A DNA stretch of 50,169 nucleotides from Bradyrhizobium sp. BR13661 (GCF_029892425.1 NZ_JARXWB010000046.1:1-50169); one strand, 5' to 3'; positions 1 to 10,352 are shown, counted from the stretch's first letter. The notes: generated by a model not told the origin, from the letters alone. Translations and numbers: made by a program.

Positions 1-66
1 GCTCGCAAGCTTCTCACCATCCTCAACGCCATGCTCAGGGACCAAAAACCATGGCAACCCGCTTGA
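1..66 (+). pseudogene. C-terminal end of an IS110-family transposase (cut by window edge)
   Basis: The first 66 bases read as one open frame ending in TGA. It encodes 21 residues beginning ARKLLTILNAM and ending KPWQPA. An RKLLTILNAM-type helix followed by a short tail ending near a Pro-Trp pair is characteristic of the extreme C-terminus of IS110-family transposases (DEDD catalytic domain plus Transposase_20 domain). Only the tail is visible, so whether the element is intact, and whether it ends within the next few dozen bases, cannot be judged. It shows that the left edge of the window borders a mobile element, next to the accessory genes that follow. Confidence 0.75.
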
Positions 67-81
67 CAAAGAACACAGTCG

Positions 82-125
82 CTGAGGAGACCGCGGAGCG
101 GTCGTCTCGAAGGACGAGGCGTGCG
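82..125. repeat. Partial copy of the GAGGA/CTCGAAGG palindromic repeat
   Basis: A GAGGAGACCGCGGAGCGGTC stretch followed by GTCTCGAAGGACGAGG resembles the left arm of the complete palindrome at 10231-10328, which also joins a GAGGAGCGCGC arm to CTCGAAGGGCGAGG. It lies just downstream of the IS110 tail. The rest of 67-303 shows no convincing gene. Confidence 0.5.
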
Positions 126-303
126 CGCAGGTCGCTCAAAATCCTCACATGCGATAGCCCTGCCCGCACGGGGGAAGGGAACGCAGCGGAGCTCGTGGCT
201 GCATTCGTGCGAACGGCGAAGTCGTAAAGCCACGTGAGCCATCTCACATCGCGTGTCTCCCGCCGCCACTAACGTCATCCGCACGTCATCATGGAGACGT
301 GCC

Positions 304-690
304 ATGGCCACCATCGCCGCCGCGAAAAAGTCCCGCTTGCGCAACGCGCTCGAAGGCTTTGCGCTGACCGTGATCCTGCAGAGCTTTCCGACCTTCGCCG
401 CCGCGGCGTTGCTGCTCAAGCTATGCGGCAACCACGACCTCGTCGGCGACCCCGGCGTCGCCATCTTCGTCGCCCTCGCCGCGCTGGCTCACGCGACCGT
501 TGCGGTCACGCTCGGGCCGAGCATTCCGGCGCTCTTCAAGACGCTGTACGAGCCGACATTCTTCGATTGTACCCTGTCGCTCCCCGACAAGATCATGGAA
601 TGGCGCACCCACCCCGCCGCCTCGCTGCAACTGCTCGCGATCGTGCTGATGCTGTCGGTGATGGCCGTGGTGACGGCGAGCGTGGGGTGA
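304..690 (+). CDS. Small membrane protein of unknown function
   Basis: The product is 128 residues. The start chosen is the ATG that gives MATIAAAKKSRLRN, a basic N-terminus suited to membrane insertion; upstream in-frame codons are possible but less natural. Three hydrophobic stretches are visible at about residues 14-38, 47-68 and 106-127, so it is probably an inner-membrane protein with three spans. Between spans two and three lies a polar segment with the signature EPTFFDCTL followed by MEWRTHP. A decayed copy of exactly this C-terminal part is found at 2531-2694, on the other side of the ATPase gene. I do not recognise the family. The neighbouring IS110 tail suggests an accessory region. 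Confidence 0.65.
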   Translation: MATIAAAKKSRLRNALEGFALTVILQSFPTFAAAALLLKLCGNHDLVGDPGVAIFVALAALAHATVAVTLGPSIPALFKTLYEPTFFDCTLSLPDKIMEWRTHPAASLQLLAIVLMLSVMAVVTASVG

Positions 691-821
691 GGGGGCCATC
701 GCTGACAGAAGCTTCGGCCGGCCCGCGCTGCAATGCGAAAGCCCGCGGACGGGACCAAGGACAAGGACGTCAACTTCTGATAGAATGAGGGAATTGCAAG
801 ATTTCCATTTGAGAGGTTGCC

Positions 822-2474
822 ATGGCCGCGACCGATTTGACGATTGGCTGGAAGCTGACCAAGCAATTTGAACCGGAGTACTGGTTGAAGCCCGATGCCG
901 CCCCGGGACAGCATTCGCCCGGGAACGTCATCCGCGCCTCGGCCGCAGCGATGGCCAATCACATGGTGATCGTGGCCCAGTCCGGCTCCGGAAAATCCTT
1001 CTTTCTCGGCCGCGTTCTCGAAGAGCTTCTGCTCAAGACCCGATCGCGCGTCGTGGTCTTCGATCCCAACTCCGACTTCCGCAAGGTCGCCAAGACCGTG
1101 TCGGCTAGGTTCTGGACCGGGAGGCCCAGCCCGACGGAGAAGGAGGGGTACGGCTACGATCGGGACCTGCGCCGCGGCTTTCTTCCGGACGAAGCGTCAC
1201 GCGAGAGCTTCGCCGAAAAGTGGGACAACATCGAGAAGCTGATCTTCTCCATGCACCCGGACTCCGGTCCGCAACACAAGAAACTCCAGATCGATTGGCC
1301 CAACATCTCCATCGACATACTCATGGACGAGATGGACACCACGGTGCAGACAGAGGCCAAGCATTGCCACAACTTCGTGCAGATGGTCAGCGAGCTGATC
1401 ATCCTGACGAAACCGGAGGCGGTGAAAAAAGCGCAGGACTTCCTCGATATCGCCAAGGAGCTTTGTCAGGCGACGCGAGGTCGAACGGAAATGGAGGTAG
1501 GTTATCATCTCAAGGAGAGATTTCCGGTCGATCGCGCGCAAAATAAGGCTCTGCCCAATGTGAAGTGGCTCAAGGTTCTGTTTGAGATGGCTGCGGTTCA
1601 ATCATCCGCCGGCAGGCAGAATCGCGTCGAGGAGCTGCATCACAGAGCTGCTGTGCATCGGAGCTTCGTCTCCGACGCCACGGAGCGCTTCTATTTCAGC
1701 ACGGCCTACGCGGTCCAGCAATCCGGCCTGCTGCCCGATAAGATTTCCGAGGCCGCGGATGTGCCCGATGCGCGTCTCCAGGTGATCGACCTGCCGTCCA
1801 TCGAGGATCCCCGCTTCAGGGATCTGACCGTCGACGCGTTGATCGAGCTCGAATGGAAGCGTGCGCGGCGCAACTGGCACGACGCCTTAAGAAAGGCTTC
1901 GAAGGACGACGACCGGGTGCCGACCTTCATCGTCGTCGATGAGGCCCACAATCTGCTTCCGTCCCATGCGGAGACGCCCACCCAGAAGTGGCTTCGCGAG
2001 CGCTTCCGGCGCGTGGCGGCGGAGGGCAGGAAGTTCGGCCTGTTCCTGATCCTTGTTAGCCAGCGACCAGACAAGCTGGACGCGATGGTGGTCTCGGAAT
2101 GCGAGAACAAGGCCGTCATGAAGATCGGGACTCAATCGGTCCTGGACACGACCGTCGCAATTCTCGGTCTCGGTGATATTGCGAACAAAGCCAAGGAGTG
2201 TCTCGAGTTCGATGTCGGGCGCGCGCTCATCGTCGGGCCATGGGCCGGCGAGCCGGCCTACGTGTACGGCGGCGCGCGCCGCACCGAGGAGGGCGGACGC
2301 AATTTACAGTCAGACTTCTGGGCCAGGGCGCCTGAGCCACCCGCAAAGCCAGCGCCGCCTCCACCAGCTCCGGCCGCAAAGACGCCAGCCAAACCGGCAA
2401 GCAGCAAGCCGTCCGCTCCTCCGCCGCCCCCAAAGGACGGCAAGAATTCGTCGCCGCCTAAGGAAGGGCTGTAG
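822..2474 (+). CDS. HerA/FtsK-superfamily ATPase (DUF87-type ATP-binding protein)
   Basis: The product is 550 residues. A Walker A motif AQSGSGKS (residues 52-59) is followed by VVVFDPNSDF, the arrangement of the HerA/VirB4 branch where a bound nucleotide is followed by a strand ending in D-P-N. The Walker B motif IVVDEAHNLLPS places D373-E374, and a downstream LVSQRPDKLD (about 408-418) matches the conserved glutamine/arginine segment of these hexameric ATPases. Such proteins pump or translocate DNA, usually with a nuclease partner (NurA or a fused or adjacent SIR2/DUF4297 protein). No such partner is adjacent here. From about residue 503 the protein is a proline/alanine/lysine-rich tail, probably disordered. 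It is flanked by the small membrane protein and its decayed copy. The ATPase call is firm; the biological role is unknown. Confidence 0.85.
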   Translation: MAATDLTIGWKLTKQFEPEYWLKPDAAPGQHSPGNVIRASAAAMANHMVIVAQSGSGKSFFLGRVLEELLLKTRSRVVVFDPNSDFRKVAKTVSARFWTGRPSPTEKEGYGYDRDLRRGFLPDEASRESFAEKWDNIEKLIFSMHPDSGPQHKKLQIDWPNISIDILMDEMDTTVQTEAKHCHNFVQMVSELIILTKPEAVKKAQDFLDIAKELCQATRGRTEMEVGYHLKERFPVDRAQNKALPNVKWLKVLFEMAAVQSSAGRQNRVEELHHRAAVHRSFVSDATERFYFSTAYAVQQSGLLPDKISEAADVPDARLQVIDLPSIEDPRFRDLTVDALIELEWKRARRNWHDALRKASKDDDRVPTFIVVDEAHNLLPSHAETPTQKWLRERFRRVAAEGRKFGLFLILVSQRPDKLDAMVVSECENKAVMKIGTQSVLDTTVAILGLGDIANKAKECLEFDVGRALIVGPWAGEPAYVYGGARRTEEGGRNLQSDFWARAPEPPAKPAPPPPAPAAKTPAKPASSKPSAPPPPPKDGKNSSPPKEGL

Positions 2475-2530
2475 GTCGATGCCGGGCTGGCGGGTTTGGC
2501 CTTACGCGCCGGAGGGCCTGTATCGCTGAG

Positions 2531-2694
2531 TACGAAGTCGCCGGCGCTCTCGAGACTATCTGCAAGCCGAGCTTCTTCGACACCACGCTGCCGCTCTCCG
2601 ACGAGATTGCCTGCTGGCGCACCGGCCCGATCCCTCACTGCACCTCGTGCCGATCGTGCTGCTGCCGTCGATAATGATGGGAGATGACGGCTAG
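2531..2694 (+). pseudogene. Decayed duplicate of the 304-690 membrane protein (C-terminal part, frameshifted)
   Basis: Read in frame from 2531 the DNA gives ETICKPSFFDTTLPLSDEI then CWRTGPIP. This aligns with KTLYEPTFFDCTLSLPDKI and EWRTHPAA of the gene at 304-690. After the proline the frame shifts; the next frame continues LHLVPIVLLPSIMM, matching LQLLAIVLMLSVMA, and stops at TAG 2692-2694. The similarity therefore covers the last 50 residues of the family across one frameshift, and no start or N-terminal half is present. It lies in the same orientation as its intact relative, so the HerA-like gene sits between an intact and a broken copy. Confidence 0.7.
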
Positions 2695-2748
2695 GGTGGG
2701 CTGCGCGCACGCTGGCAGCTCTCTCAAACCATATCCTTGAGCCACCTT

Positions 2749-2894
2749 TCACCCGGTCAACCACGCCGCAAATCCCGTCACAAGTCCCGCGCCGGCAAAG
2801 CGTCGGGCGCGCCACAGCAGAGCTCCCACGATGGCACCGATCAGAGCGCAGGCTCGATCAGGCTGACGGAGTCGTTGAGAATGCCGATGTCCAC
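2749..2894 (-). pseudogene. Possible frameshifted small membrane protein
   Basis: On the minus strand a GTG at 2892-2894, with GAGG ten bases upstream, opens a frame giving VDIGILNDSVSLIEPAL before a stop. Another frame continues directly with IGAIVGALLWRARRFAGAG and a hydrophobic end before TGA at 2749-2751. Joined, they would form a natural small protein of about 48 residues with one membrane span. The interval is not a multiple of three, so a single-base shift is implied. It could also be chance. I do not recognise a family. Confidence 0.3.
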
Positions 2895-2901
2895 GGCTAC
2901 G

Positions 2902-5862
<2,961 letters not shown>

Positions 5863-5918
5863 GAAGCGAATATGGGACGAGTCCGCCCTTCAGAAAAGGG
5901 CGAATACCTGTCCCTGCG

Positions 5919-5950
5919 CAGGCTGCTGACAGCAGGTTGGCAGCAGCCTG
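5919..5950. repeat. Inverted repeat between uvrB and the phosphoesterase gene
   Basis: The arms CAGGCTGCTG (5919-5928) and CAGCAGCCTG (5941-5950) are perfectly complementary around a 12-base loop. There is no T-run on either side, so it is not a classic intrinsic terminator. It lies in the uvrB leader region and just after the end of the minus-strand phosphoesterase gene, and may end transcription from that gene or structure the uvrB 5' region. Confidence 0.5.
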
Positions 5951-5953
5951 AAG

Positions 5954-5968
5954 GTTCGCCCCGCGTTC
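5954..5968. promoter_or_regulatory. LexA (SOS) box, GTTC-N7-GTTC, upstream of uvrB
   Basis: The sequence GTTCGCCCCGCGTTC is a perfect match to GTTC-N7-GTTC, the direct-repeat LexA site of alphaproteobacteria. It lies about 92 bases upstream of the uvrB start. uvrB is a classical SOS gene, so the position supports a real operator. The box also lies within 20 bases of the end of the phosphoesterase gene, so the uvrB promoter must sit between 5863 and about 5970. Confidence 0.7.
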
Positions 5969-5972
5969 GGTC

Positions 5973-7322
5973 CTAGTTAGCGACCATGGCGTGATCGGCG
6001 AGGTTCACAGTCACCATATCATAGCGAGACTGAGCCAGCGTGCGCACGCCGACCTGGTGGAAGCCGATCTTCAGCTCCTCCTTGTCGACGTGAACGCGCA
6101 GATAGCCGTAATTCTGGTCGTCGTATTTCTCGAGCAGGAGCTGCTTGGCCCATGATGGCCGATGCCTGCCCTCGAGATATCCCACATCCGTGCCGGCGTT
6201 CGGCTCCTGCGCCGGTTGGCCACGCGAGGCCCGCACCAGCGGGTTGACGTTGTGACCGCCGTCGCCGCACACGATGAACGGGACGTCGATCTCCTTGCCG
6301 CCGAACTCGACGATCCTTGTATAGCGCTGGTAGTTGTGGGCGTGGGCCGCCAGGAAGGCGTGCGGATAGACGCCTTCGTCGTGGCAGACCTTGTCGATCT
6401 GCTGCAGCATCACCGTGCTGGACCCGTGGTTGCCGCCGGTTCCGCCGCCGGTGGCCGGCGGAGAGTAGCTGAATGGCGGGTGATGCGTGGCGAGCAGAAC
6501 CGCGCCCTTGTAGCTTTCGGCCTTGATCTTCTTCAGCTGCGCGCGGAGGAAGTCGATCTGGACGTTGGATACGGTCGGCCACTTCCCGTCGAGATTCGAG
6601 ATCACGCCGGGGTCTTCCAGCGCGTTGCTGAATAAGCCGATGATGCGGACGAAGGGAGCGTCGAGGGTGAAATAGACCCCGGGCTGGAGCATCCCGGTGC
6701 GATGCAGCGACCGCGCCTCCGCGGTGATGCCGAACTTCTGCGCGCAGAAATTGCGCTGGAAGATCGCCAGCGGCTCTTCCCCTTCCGGCGTATTCGGCAC
6801 CACGAAGGAGTCGTGATTGCCGGGGATCGCGAAGATCGGGGCGGGATAATTGCGGAACGGCTCGTAGAACTGATCGTAATAATATTGCGCCTCGCCGAAA
6901 TCGTAGACGACGTCGCCGAGATGGAACAGGAAGGCCGGCCGGTTGCCGCCCGTCGACGAGGCGGCATCGAGCGTCACCTGGTCGGAGACATGCAACTCGT
7001 TGGAATATTTGCGGACGTTCGATGCGCCGGAATCGCCGAGCGCGTGAAAGATGATCTTGCCGGCATCCTCGATCAGCTTGGTGACCGCGGGGCCGTGGCT
7101 CCCATAGGCGACGGCAAGCGGAACGACGGCATCGACGGCCGCGCGCGATGGCGGAACCGCAACGACGTCCTTGGTCAGGAGGTCACCGATCTCCTTGTAC
7201 AATTGCCCATCGCTCGGATGCGCTGTCGCGAAGCCGTTCGGATCCGGCAGCTTGTCGGTTTCGCCGAAAATGGGTTCGTGAAAAATCGGGTCGGGAAGGT
7301 GGGTGTGAGAGTGTCTGGCCAT
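5973..7322 (-). CDS. Calcineurin-like metallophosphoesterase
   Basis: The product is 449 residues. The motifs of the binuclear metallophosphoesterase fold appear in order: FHLGDVVYD (about residue 134), IPGNHDSF (about 166), ATHHPPFS (about 278) and AHAHNYQRY (about 326). The metal-binding Asp, Asn and His residues are all present. The N-terminal 85 residues are a histidine-rich leader (ARHSHTHLPDP) and a segment outside the fold. No signal peptide is evident, so it is probably cytoplasmic. The substrate cannot be told; relatives act on phosphomonoesters, nucleotides or phospholipid headgroups. It is transcribed alone, with a 110-base gap to uvrB. Confidence 0.85.
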   Translation of the reverse strand: MARHSHTHLPDPIFHEPIFGETDKLPDPNGFATAHPSDGQLYKEIGDLLTKDVVAVPPSRAAVDAVVPLAVAYGSHGPAVTKLIEDAGKIIFHALGDSGASNVRKYSNELHVSDQVTLDAASSTGGNRPAFLFHLGDVVYDFGEAQYYYDQFYEPFRNYPAPIFAIPGNHDSFVVPNTPEGEEPLAIFQRNFCAQKFGITAEARSLHRTGMLQPGVYFTLDAPFVRIIGLFSNALEDPGVISNLDGKWPTVSNVQIDFLRAQLKKIKAESYKGAVLLATHHPPFSYSPPATGGGTGGNHGSSTVMLQQIDKVCHDEGVYPHAFLAAHAHNYQRYTRIVEFGGKEIDVPFIVCGDGGHNVNPLVRASRGQPAQEPNAGTDVGYLEGRHRPSWAKQLLLEKYDDQNYGYLRVHVDKEELKIGFHQVGVRTLAQSRYDMVTVNLADHAMVAN

Positions 7323-7447
7323 TGCAGGATCTCCATGTCCGACAGGTCAGAAGCGTATTTTATGATTGTTACAACCTTGAGAAGACCGCCATAGAATCGT
7401 CCGGTGCCGGCATCAGCCGGCTACCGCCGCGGTCGCGGCCGGGAGCA

Positions 7448-7678
7448 TTACGCCGCCGGCAGCGGCCCGTCGCCGTCCACGACGGTCACATGCGGCTCGA
7501 GGATGTCGAGATGGATGCTGCTGCAATCGGTGCAGCGCATGGCCCAGTATTCGCACCCGGCTCGGCCGCCGATCACGCGGAGCACCGCGAGATCGCCGTC
7601 GCATTCCGGGCATATGGCCAGCACCTTGCGGGAATAAATTCTCGGCTGCGAAGGGTCTTCGTATTCGATGACTGACAT
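7448..7678 (-). CDS. Small zinc-ribbon-like protein
   Basis: This 76-residue product contains CPEC (about residues 23-26) and CTDC (about 49-52), spaced like the two knuckles of a zinc ribbon. They are embedded in a beta-rich core (DLAVLRVIGG, YWAMRCTDC, HLDILEPHVTVV). It is probably a small cytoplasmic zinc-binding protein. A second small gene on the same strand lies 48 bases upstream, so the two may be co-transcribed. No function is known to me. Confidence 0.7.
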   Translation of the reverse strand: MSVIEYEDPSQPRIYSRKVLAICPECDGDLAVLRVIGGRAGCEYWAMRCTDCSSIHLDILEPHVTVVDGDGPLPAA

Positions 7679-7726
7679 GAACCGGCTTCCCCTAATGTCC
7701 TTCAGCCTTGTTGCGATCTCGCCTGC

Positions 7727-7954
7727 CTATTCGTCGTCGGCCTCGTCGGCGTGCCGGCGGAAGCGGTCGATGTGATGCTTGGCGTCGGCGATGGCCGCAT
7801 CCCGATCGGGCCAGGCGAAGCCGACTTCCATGGTCGGAAACAGCACGCCGTCGATGGCAACCGGGCTGAAATCGGCACGGCGGATCCGCGCGTGCCACAG
7901 TCCCTTGCCAGCTTCGAAGGATTCGATGTCAAAGCCGTCGTAAAGGGTCGTCAT
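7727..7954 (-). CDS. Small conserved protein of unknown function
   Basis: The product is 75 residues, soluble and acidic at the C-terminus (ending ADEADDE). It has a plausible alpha/beta pattern: LWHARIRRADFSPV, a strand VLFPTMEVGFAW, then a helix DAAIADAKHHIDRF. This arrangement recalls small single-domain proteins common in Bradyrhizobium. It precedes the zinc-ribbon gene on the same strand. A competing reading on the same strand in another frame has an unnatural composition and was dropped. Function unknown. Confidence 0.65.
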   Translation of the reverse strand: MTTLYDGFDIESFEAGKGLWHARIRRADFSPVAIDGVLFPTMEVGFAWPDRDAAIADAKHHIDRFRRHADEADDE

Positions 7955-8058
7955 GTGTAGTCCCCAAATGCTCAGATGTCGTCGGAGGGTTAGAGGACCA
8001 CGATTGCCGATTTCGATGTGTGAAGCGGTTCACAAGCGGCCGGCTTTTTCAGCCGTAT

Positions 8059-8979
8059 CTAGCCCCGTCCGGCGGCGCGTCCGGACCGCCGCGGGCGCGC
8101 TGCGGGTTCTGCCGCCGCCCGCATGATCCAGCGGCGAAACGCGGCAAAATCGCGCTGTTCGGTCTGAAAGCTGCGGTAAAGCAGGTACCAGCGCATGCCT
8201 TTTGGCACCGAGAGGTCGAACGGCGCGACCAGCCGCCCGGCCGCGAGGTCGTCGTCGATATAGGGCCGGATGCCCATGGCGATGCCGAGCCCGTCGGCGG
8301 CGGCCTGCAGCGCCTGGCCGTAAAACTGGAACTCGGGCCCGCGCGGACTGATGCGGGCGAGGTTCGCGGCCTTGAGCCAGATCGGCCAGTCCTCGGGCGA
8401 ATGTTCGACGCGGATCAGGCTGGGGCCCCTCAGATCGGCCGGCCGCTTCAGGCTGGCGGCGAGGCGGGGCACGCAGACCGGCGTCAGGTCGCCGGCGAAC
8501 AAGGGTTCGGCGACGAGCCCCGGCCAGTCGCCGGTGCCGAGCTTGATGCCGCAGCTCCAGTCCTCGCCGAACGGCACCGACGCGCCGCCGGTGGTGAAGC
8601 GCACTTCGATGTCGGGTTCTTCGTTGCGGAACTCCGACAGCCGCGGGATCAGCCAGCGCATCGCAAAGGTGTGGCCGACGCCGATCGTGAGCACGCGCAG
8701 GCTTGAGGGCGCCGTCACCTGCGCGGTGAGGCTGGCGAGCGCATCGAAGATCGGCGTCAGCCCGCTCTGATAGGCGCGGCCTGCCTGCGTCAGCACGAGC
8801 TTGTTGGCCTTGCGCTCGAACAGCGCGACGCCGAGCCGCTCTTCGAGCAGATGCACCATGCGGCTGACGGCAGCCGCCGACACGCTCAGCTCGAGGCCGG
8901 CGGCAGCAAAGCTGCCGGTCCGCGCCGCCGCCTCGAATGCCTTGATGCCGTTGAGAAAGAGCAGTCGCCGCAAATGCAA
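8059..8979 (-). CDS. LysR-family transcriptional regulator (GcvA-like)
   Basis: The product is about 306 residues. The N-terminal winged helix-turn-helix reads FEAAARTGSFAAAGLELSVS then AAVSRMVHLLEERLGVALFER, the standard LysR signature. It is followed by a linker helix and a two-lobed effector-binding domain (about 90-300) typical of the GcvA-like branch. No ATG is available. The frame opens with TTG at 8977-8979 and a second TTG two codons later is better spaced from an AAGGG, so a TTG start is needed. The gene is divergent from a TauE/SafE exporter, and a palindrome with T-N11-A geometry lies just upstream. It probably regulates itself and the exporter. The C-terminus is Ala/Arg-rich. Confidence 0.9.
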   Translation of the reverse strand: MHLRRLLFLNGIKAFEAAARTGSFAAAGLELSVSAAAVSRMVHLLEERLGVALFERKANKLVLTQAGRAYQSGLTPIFDALASLTAQVTAPSSLRVLTIGVGHTFAMRWLIPRLSEFRNEEPDIEVRFTTGGASVPFGEDWSCGIKLGTGDWPGLVAEPLFAGDLTPVCVPRLAASLKRPADLRGPSLIRVEHSPEDWPIWLKAANLARISPRGPEFQFYGQALQAAADGLGIAMGIRPYIDDDLAAGRLVAPFDLSVPKGMRWYLLYRSFQTEQRDFAAFRRWIMRAAAEPAARPRRSGRAAGRG

Positions 8980-8995
8980 GGCCCTTATACAAGAC

Positions 8996-9012
8996 CCTCA
9001 GGAAAGCTGAGG
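8996..9012. promoter_or_regulatory. Candidate LysR operator (T-N11-A palindrome)
   Basis: CCTCAG and CTGAGG flank GAAAG in a perfect 17-base inverted repeat. The T at 8998 and the A at 9010 satisfy the T-N11-A rule of LysR-family boxes. It sits 17 bases before the regulator's start and about 155 bases before the exporter's start, the usual place for an autoregulatory site in a divergent pair. Confidence 0.55.
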
Positions 9013-9088
9013 CCAGGCCAAGATAACTCAGTTTGCGAGAACAGGGCAAGCGAGGCACAAATATCCTCGTAATTCATGCTGATTTGTT

Positions 9089-9124
9089 TCTTCGCCTCTC
9101 CCCGCAAGCGGGGCGAGGGGGAAT
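9089..9124. repeat. Short imperfect hairpin, CCTCTCCCCGC / GCGGGGCGAGG
   Basis: CGCCTCTCCCCGC and GCGGGGCGAGGGGG flank a few bases. This is the core of the pyrimidine-rich palindrome seen in longer form at 35165-35311 and 42187-42335. It lies between the LysR operator and the exporter gene. Confidence 0.5.
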
Positions 9125-9166
9125 GAGCAGTTTGCGTCCCTTACTCGCTGACAGGAGCTTTTCCTC

Positions 9167-9946
9167 GTGACGCCCATCATGATCGCTGCCCTCGGATTGC
9201 TGATGGTCGCCACCGCGTTCCTGTCGGGGCTGTTCGGCATGGCGGGCGGCCTGATCCTGATCGGCGTGTTGCTGGCCCTGATGCCGCTGCCGACCGCGAT
9301 GGTGCTGCATGCGATCACGCAGATGGCCTCGAACGGCTGGCGCGCTTTGTTGTGGCGCAAGCATATCCGCTGGCGGCCGGTCGCGAACTACATGGTCGGC
9401 GCTGCCATCGCGCTCGCGGCCTGGTCGCTGACCCGTTACGTGCCCGACAAGCCGATGGCGCTGCTGATGTTGGGTGCCACGCCGTTCATGGCGCGGCTGC
9501 TGCCTGCGAATATCAAGCCCGATCCTGACAGGCTCTGGCAGGGCACCGTCTATGGCACGATCTGCATGGGCCTGATGCTGATGACGGGCGTGTCGGGCCC
9601 GCTGCTCGACACCTTCTTCCTCGGTGGCGATTTCGGCCGCCGCGAGAAGGTGGCGACGAAGGCGATGTGCCAGCTCGTCAGCCACTTCACCAAGCTGATC
9701 TATTTCGGCGGCATCATCGACCAGGCCGCGAGCCTCGATCCCGTGCTCGCCGGCGTCGCAATTCTCGCGTCGATGCTCGGCACCACGCTGGCCCGCCGCA
9801 TCCTCGAAGCCATGACCGACCAGCAATTCGTCGCCTGGTCGAACAAGCTGATCACCACCATCGCCTGCTATTACATCGCCTATGGCGGCTGGCTGCTGGT
9901 TCGCACGCCGGTGCTGGCTGCCTTTACCAAGGGAGGTTTGCAATGA
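9167..9946 (+). CDS. TauE/SafE-family membrane transporter
   Basis: The product is 259 residues, the usual size for this family of anion exporters or permeases (sulfite, sulfoacetate and similar organosulfur anions). Hydrophobic segments alternate throughout. The N-terminal LSGLFGMAGGLILIGVLLA is the family's glycine-rich repeat motif; a degenerate second repeat occurs near MTGVSGPLLDTFFLGG. The start is GTG 9167, with AGGAG nine bases upstream. It is divergent from the LysR gene and its stop overlaps the next start as ATGA, so the two downstream reading frames are translationally coupled. The substrate cannot be read from the sequence. Confidence 0.85.
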   Translation: MTPIMIAALGLLMVATAFLSGLFGMAGGLILIGVLLALMPLPTAMVLHAITQMASNGWRALLWRKHIRWRPVANYMVGAAIALAAWSLTRYVPDKPMALLMLGATPFMARLLPANIKPDPDRLWQGTVYGTICMGLMLMTGVSGPLLDTFFLGGDFGRREKVATKAMCQLVSHFTKLIYFGGIIDQAASLDPVLAGVAILASMLGTTLARRILEAMTDQQFVAWSNKLITTIACYYIAYGGWLLVRTPVLAAFTKGGLQ

Positions 9947-10173
9947 GCTGTAGCGCCGACCCGCTGGTGCTGGACTTCGTCGAATGGATCGCACGCGAGC
10001 CGCGCGCCTATGCCGAGGTGATCTCGACCTGGAAAACCTCGTGCCCGCGCCTCACCATCTGGGAGGACGCCGCCGATCGCGGCTTCGTCGCACGCGAGAC
10101 GCTGCCCGGCCTCGGCCTGGTCATCGCGGTGACGGAAGACGGCGAGCGGCTGCTGCGAACCAATGGGCGGTAG
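9943..10173 (+). CDS. Small protein coupled to the TauE-like transporter
   Basis: The 76-residue product starts at an ATG overlapping the transporter stop by four bases (ATGA). It reads LDFVEWIAREPRAYAEVI, then SCPRLTIWEDAADRGFV and LVIAVTEDGERLL, a compact soluble alpha/beta or winged-helix-like profile. The composition is natural and it ends at a TAG just before an intergenic repeat. The tight overlap suggests a linked role with the transporter, but I do not recognise the family. Confidence 0.7.
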   Translation: MSCSADPLVLDFVEWIAREPRAYAEVISTWKTSCPRLTIWEDAADRGFVARETLPGLGLVIAVTEDGERLLRTNGR

Positions 10174-10230
10174 GGTCTCTCCACAACATCATTGCGAGCG
10201 CAAGCGAAGCAATCCAGAATGGGAAACCCT

Positions 10231-10328
10231 CACCCTGAGGAGCGCGCATCTTGCGCGCGTCTCGAAGGGCGAGGCCGAGATCGGGCCTTCATCCTTCGAG
10301 ACGCGCGTTTCGCGCTCCTCAGGATGAG
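10231..10328. repeat. Large intergenic palindrome (GAGGAGCGCG...CGCGCTCCTC)
   Basis: The left arm CTGAGGAGCGCG with CTCGAAGG is matched by the right arm CCTTCGAG with CGCGCTCCTCAG, leaving a central loop of about 25 bases. It would fold into one long hairpin in RNA or DNA. It lies between the small coupled gene and a GST gene transcribed the same way. A partial copy is at 82-125. I treat it as one of the dispersed palindromic repeats of Bradyrhizobium-type chromosomes. Confidence 0.8.
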
Positions 10329-10352
10329 GATCTGGCAGGGCAAGGATCTTCC

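Noticed and set aside
35..247. A 70-codon minus-strand frame at the left edge
   Set aside because: It runs through the IS110 tail and a palindromic repeat and has no natural composition.
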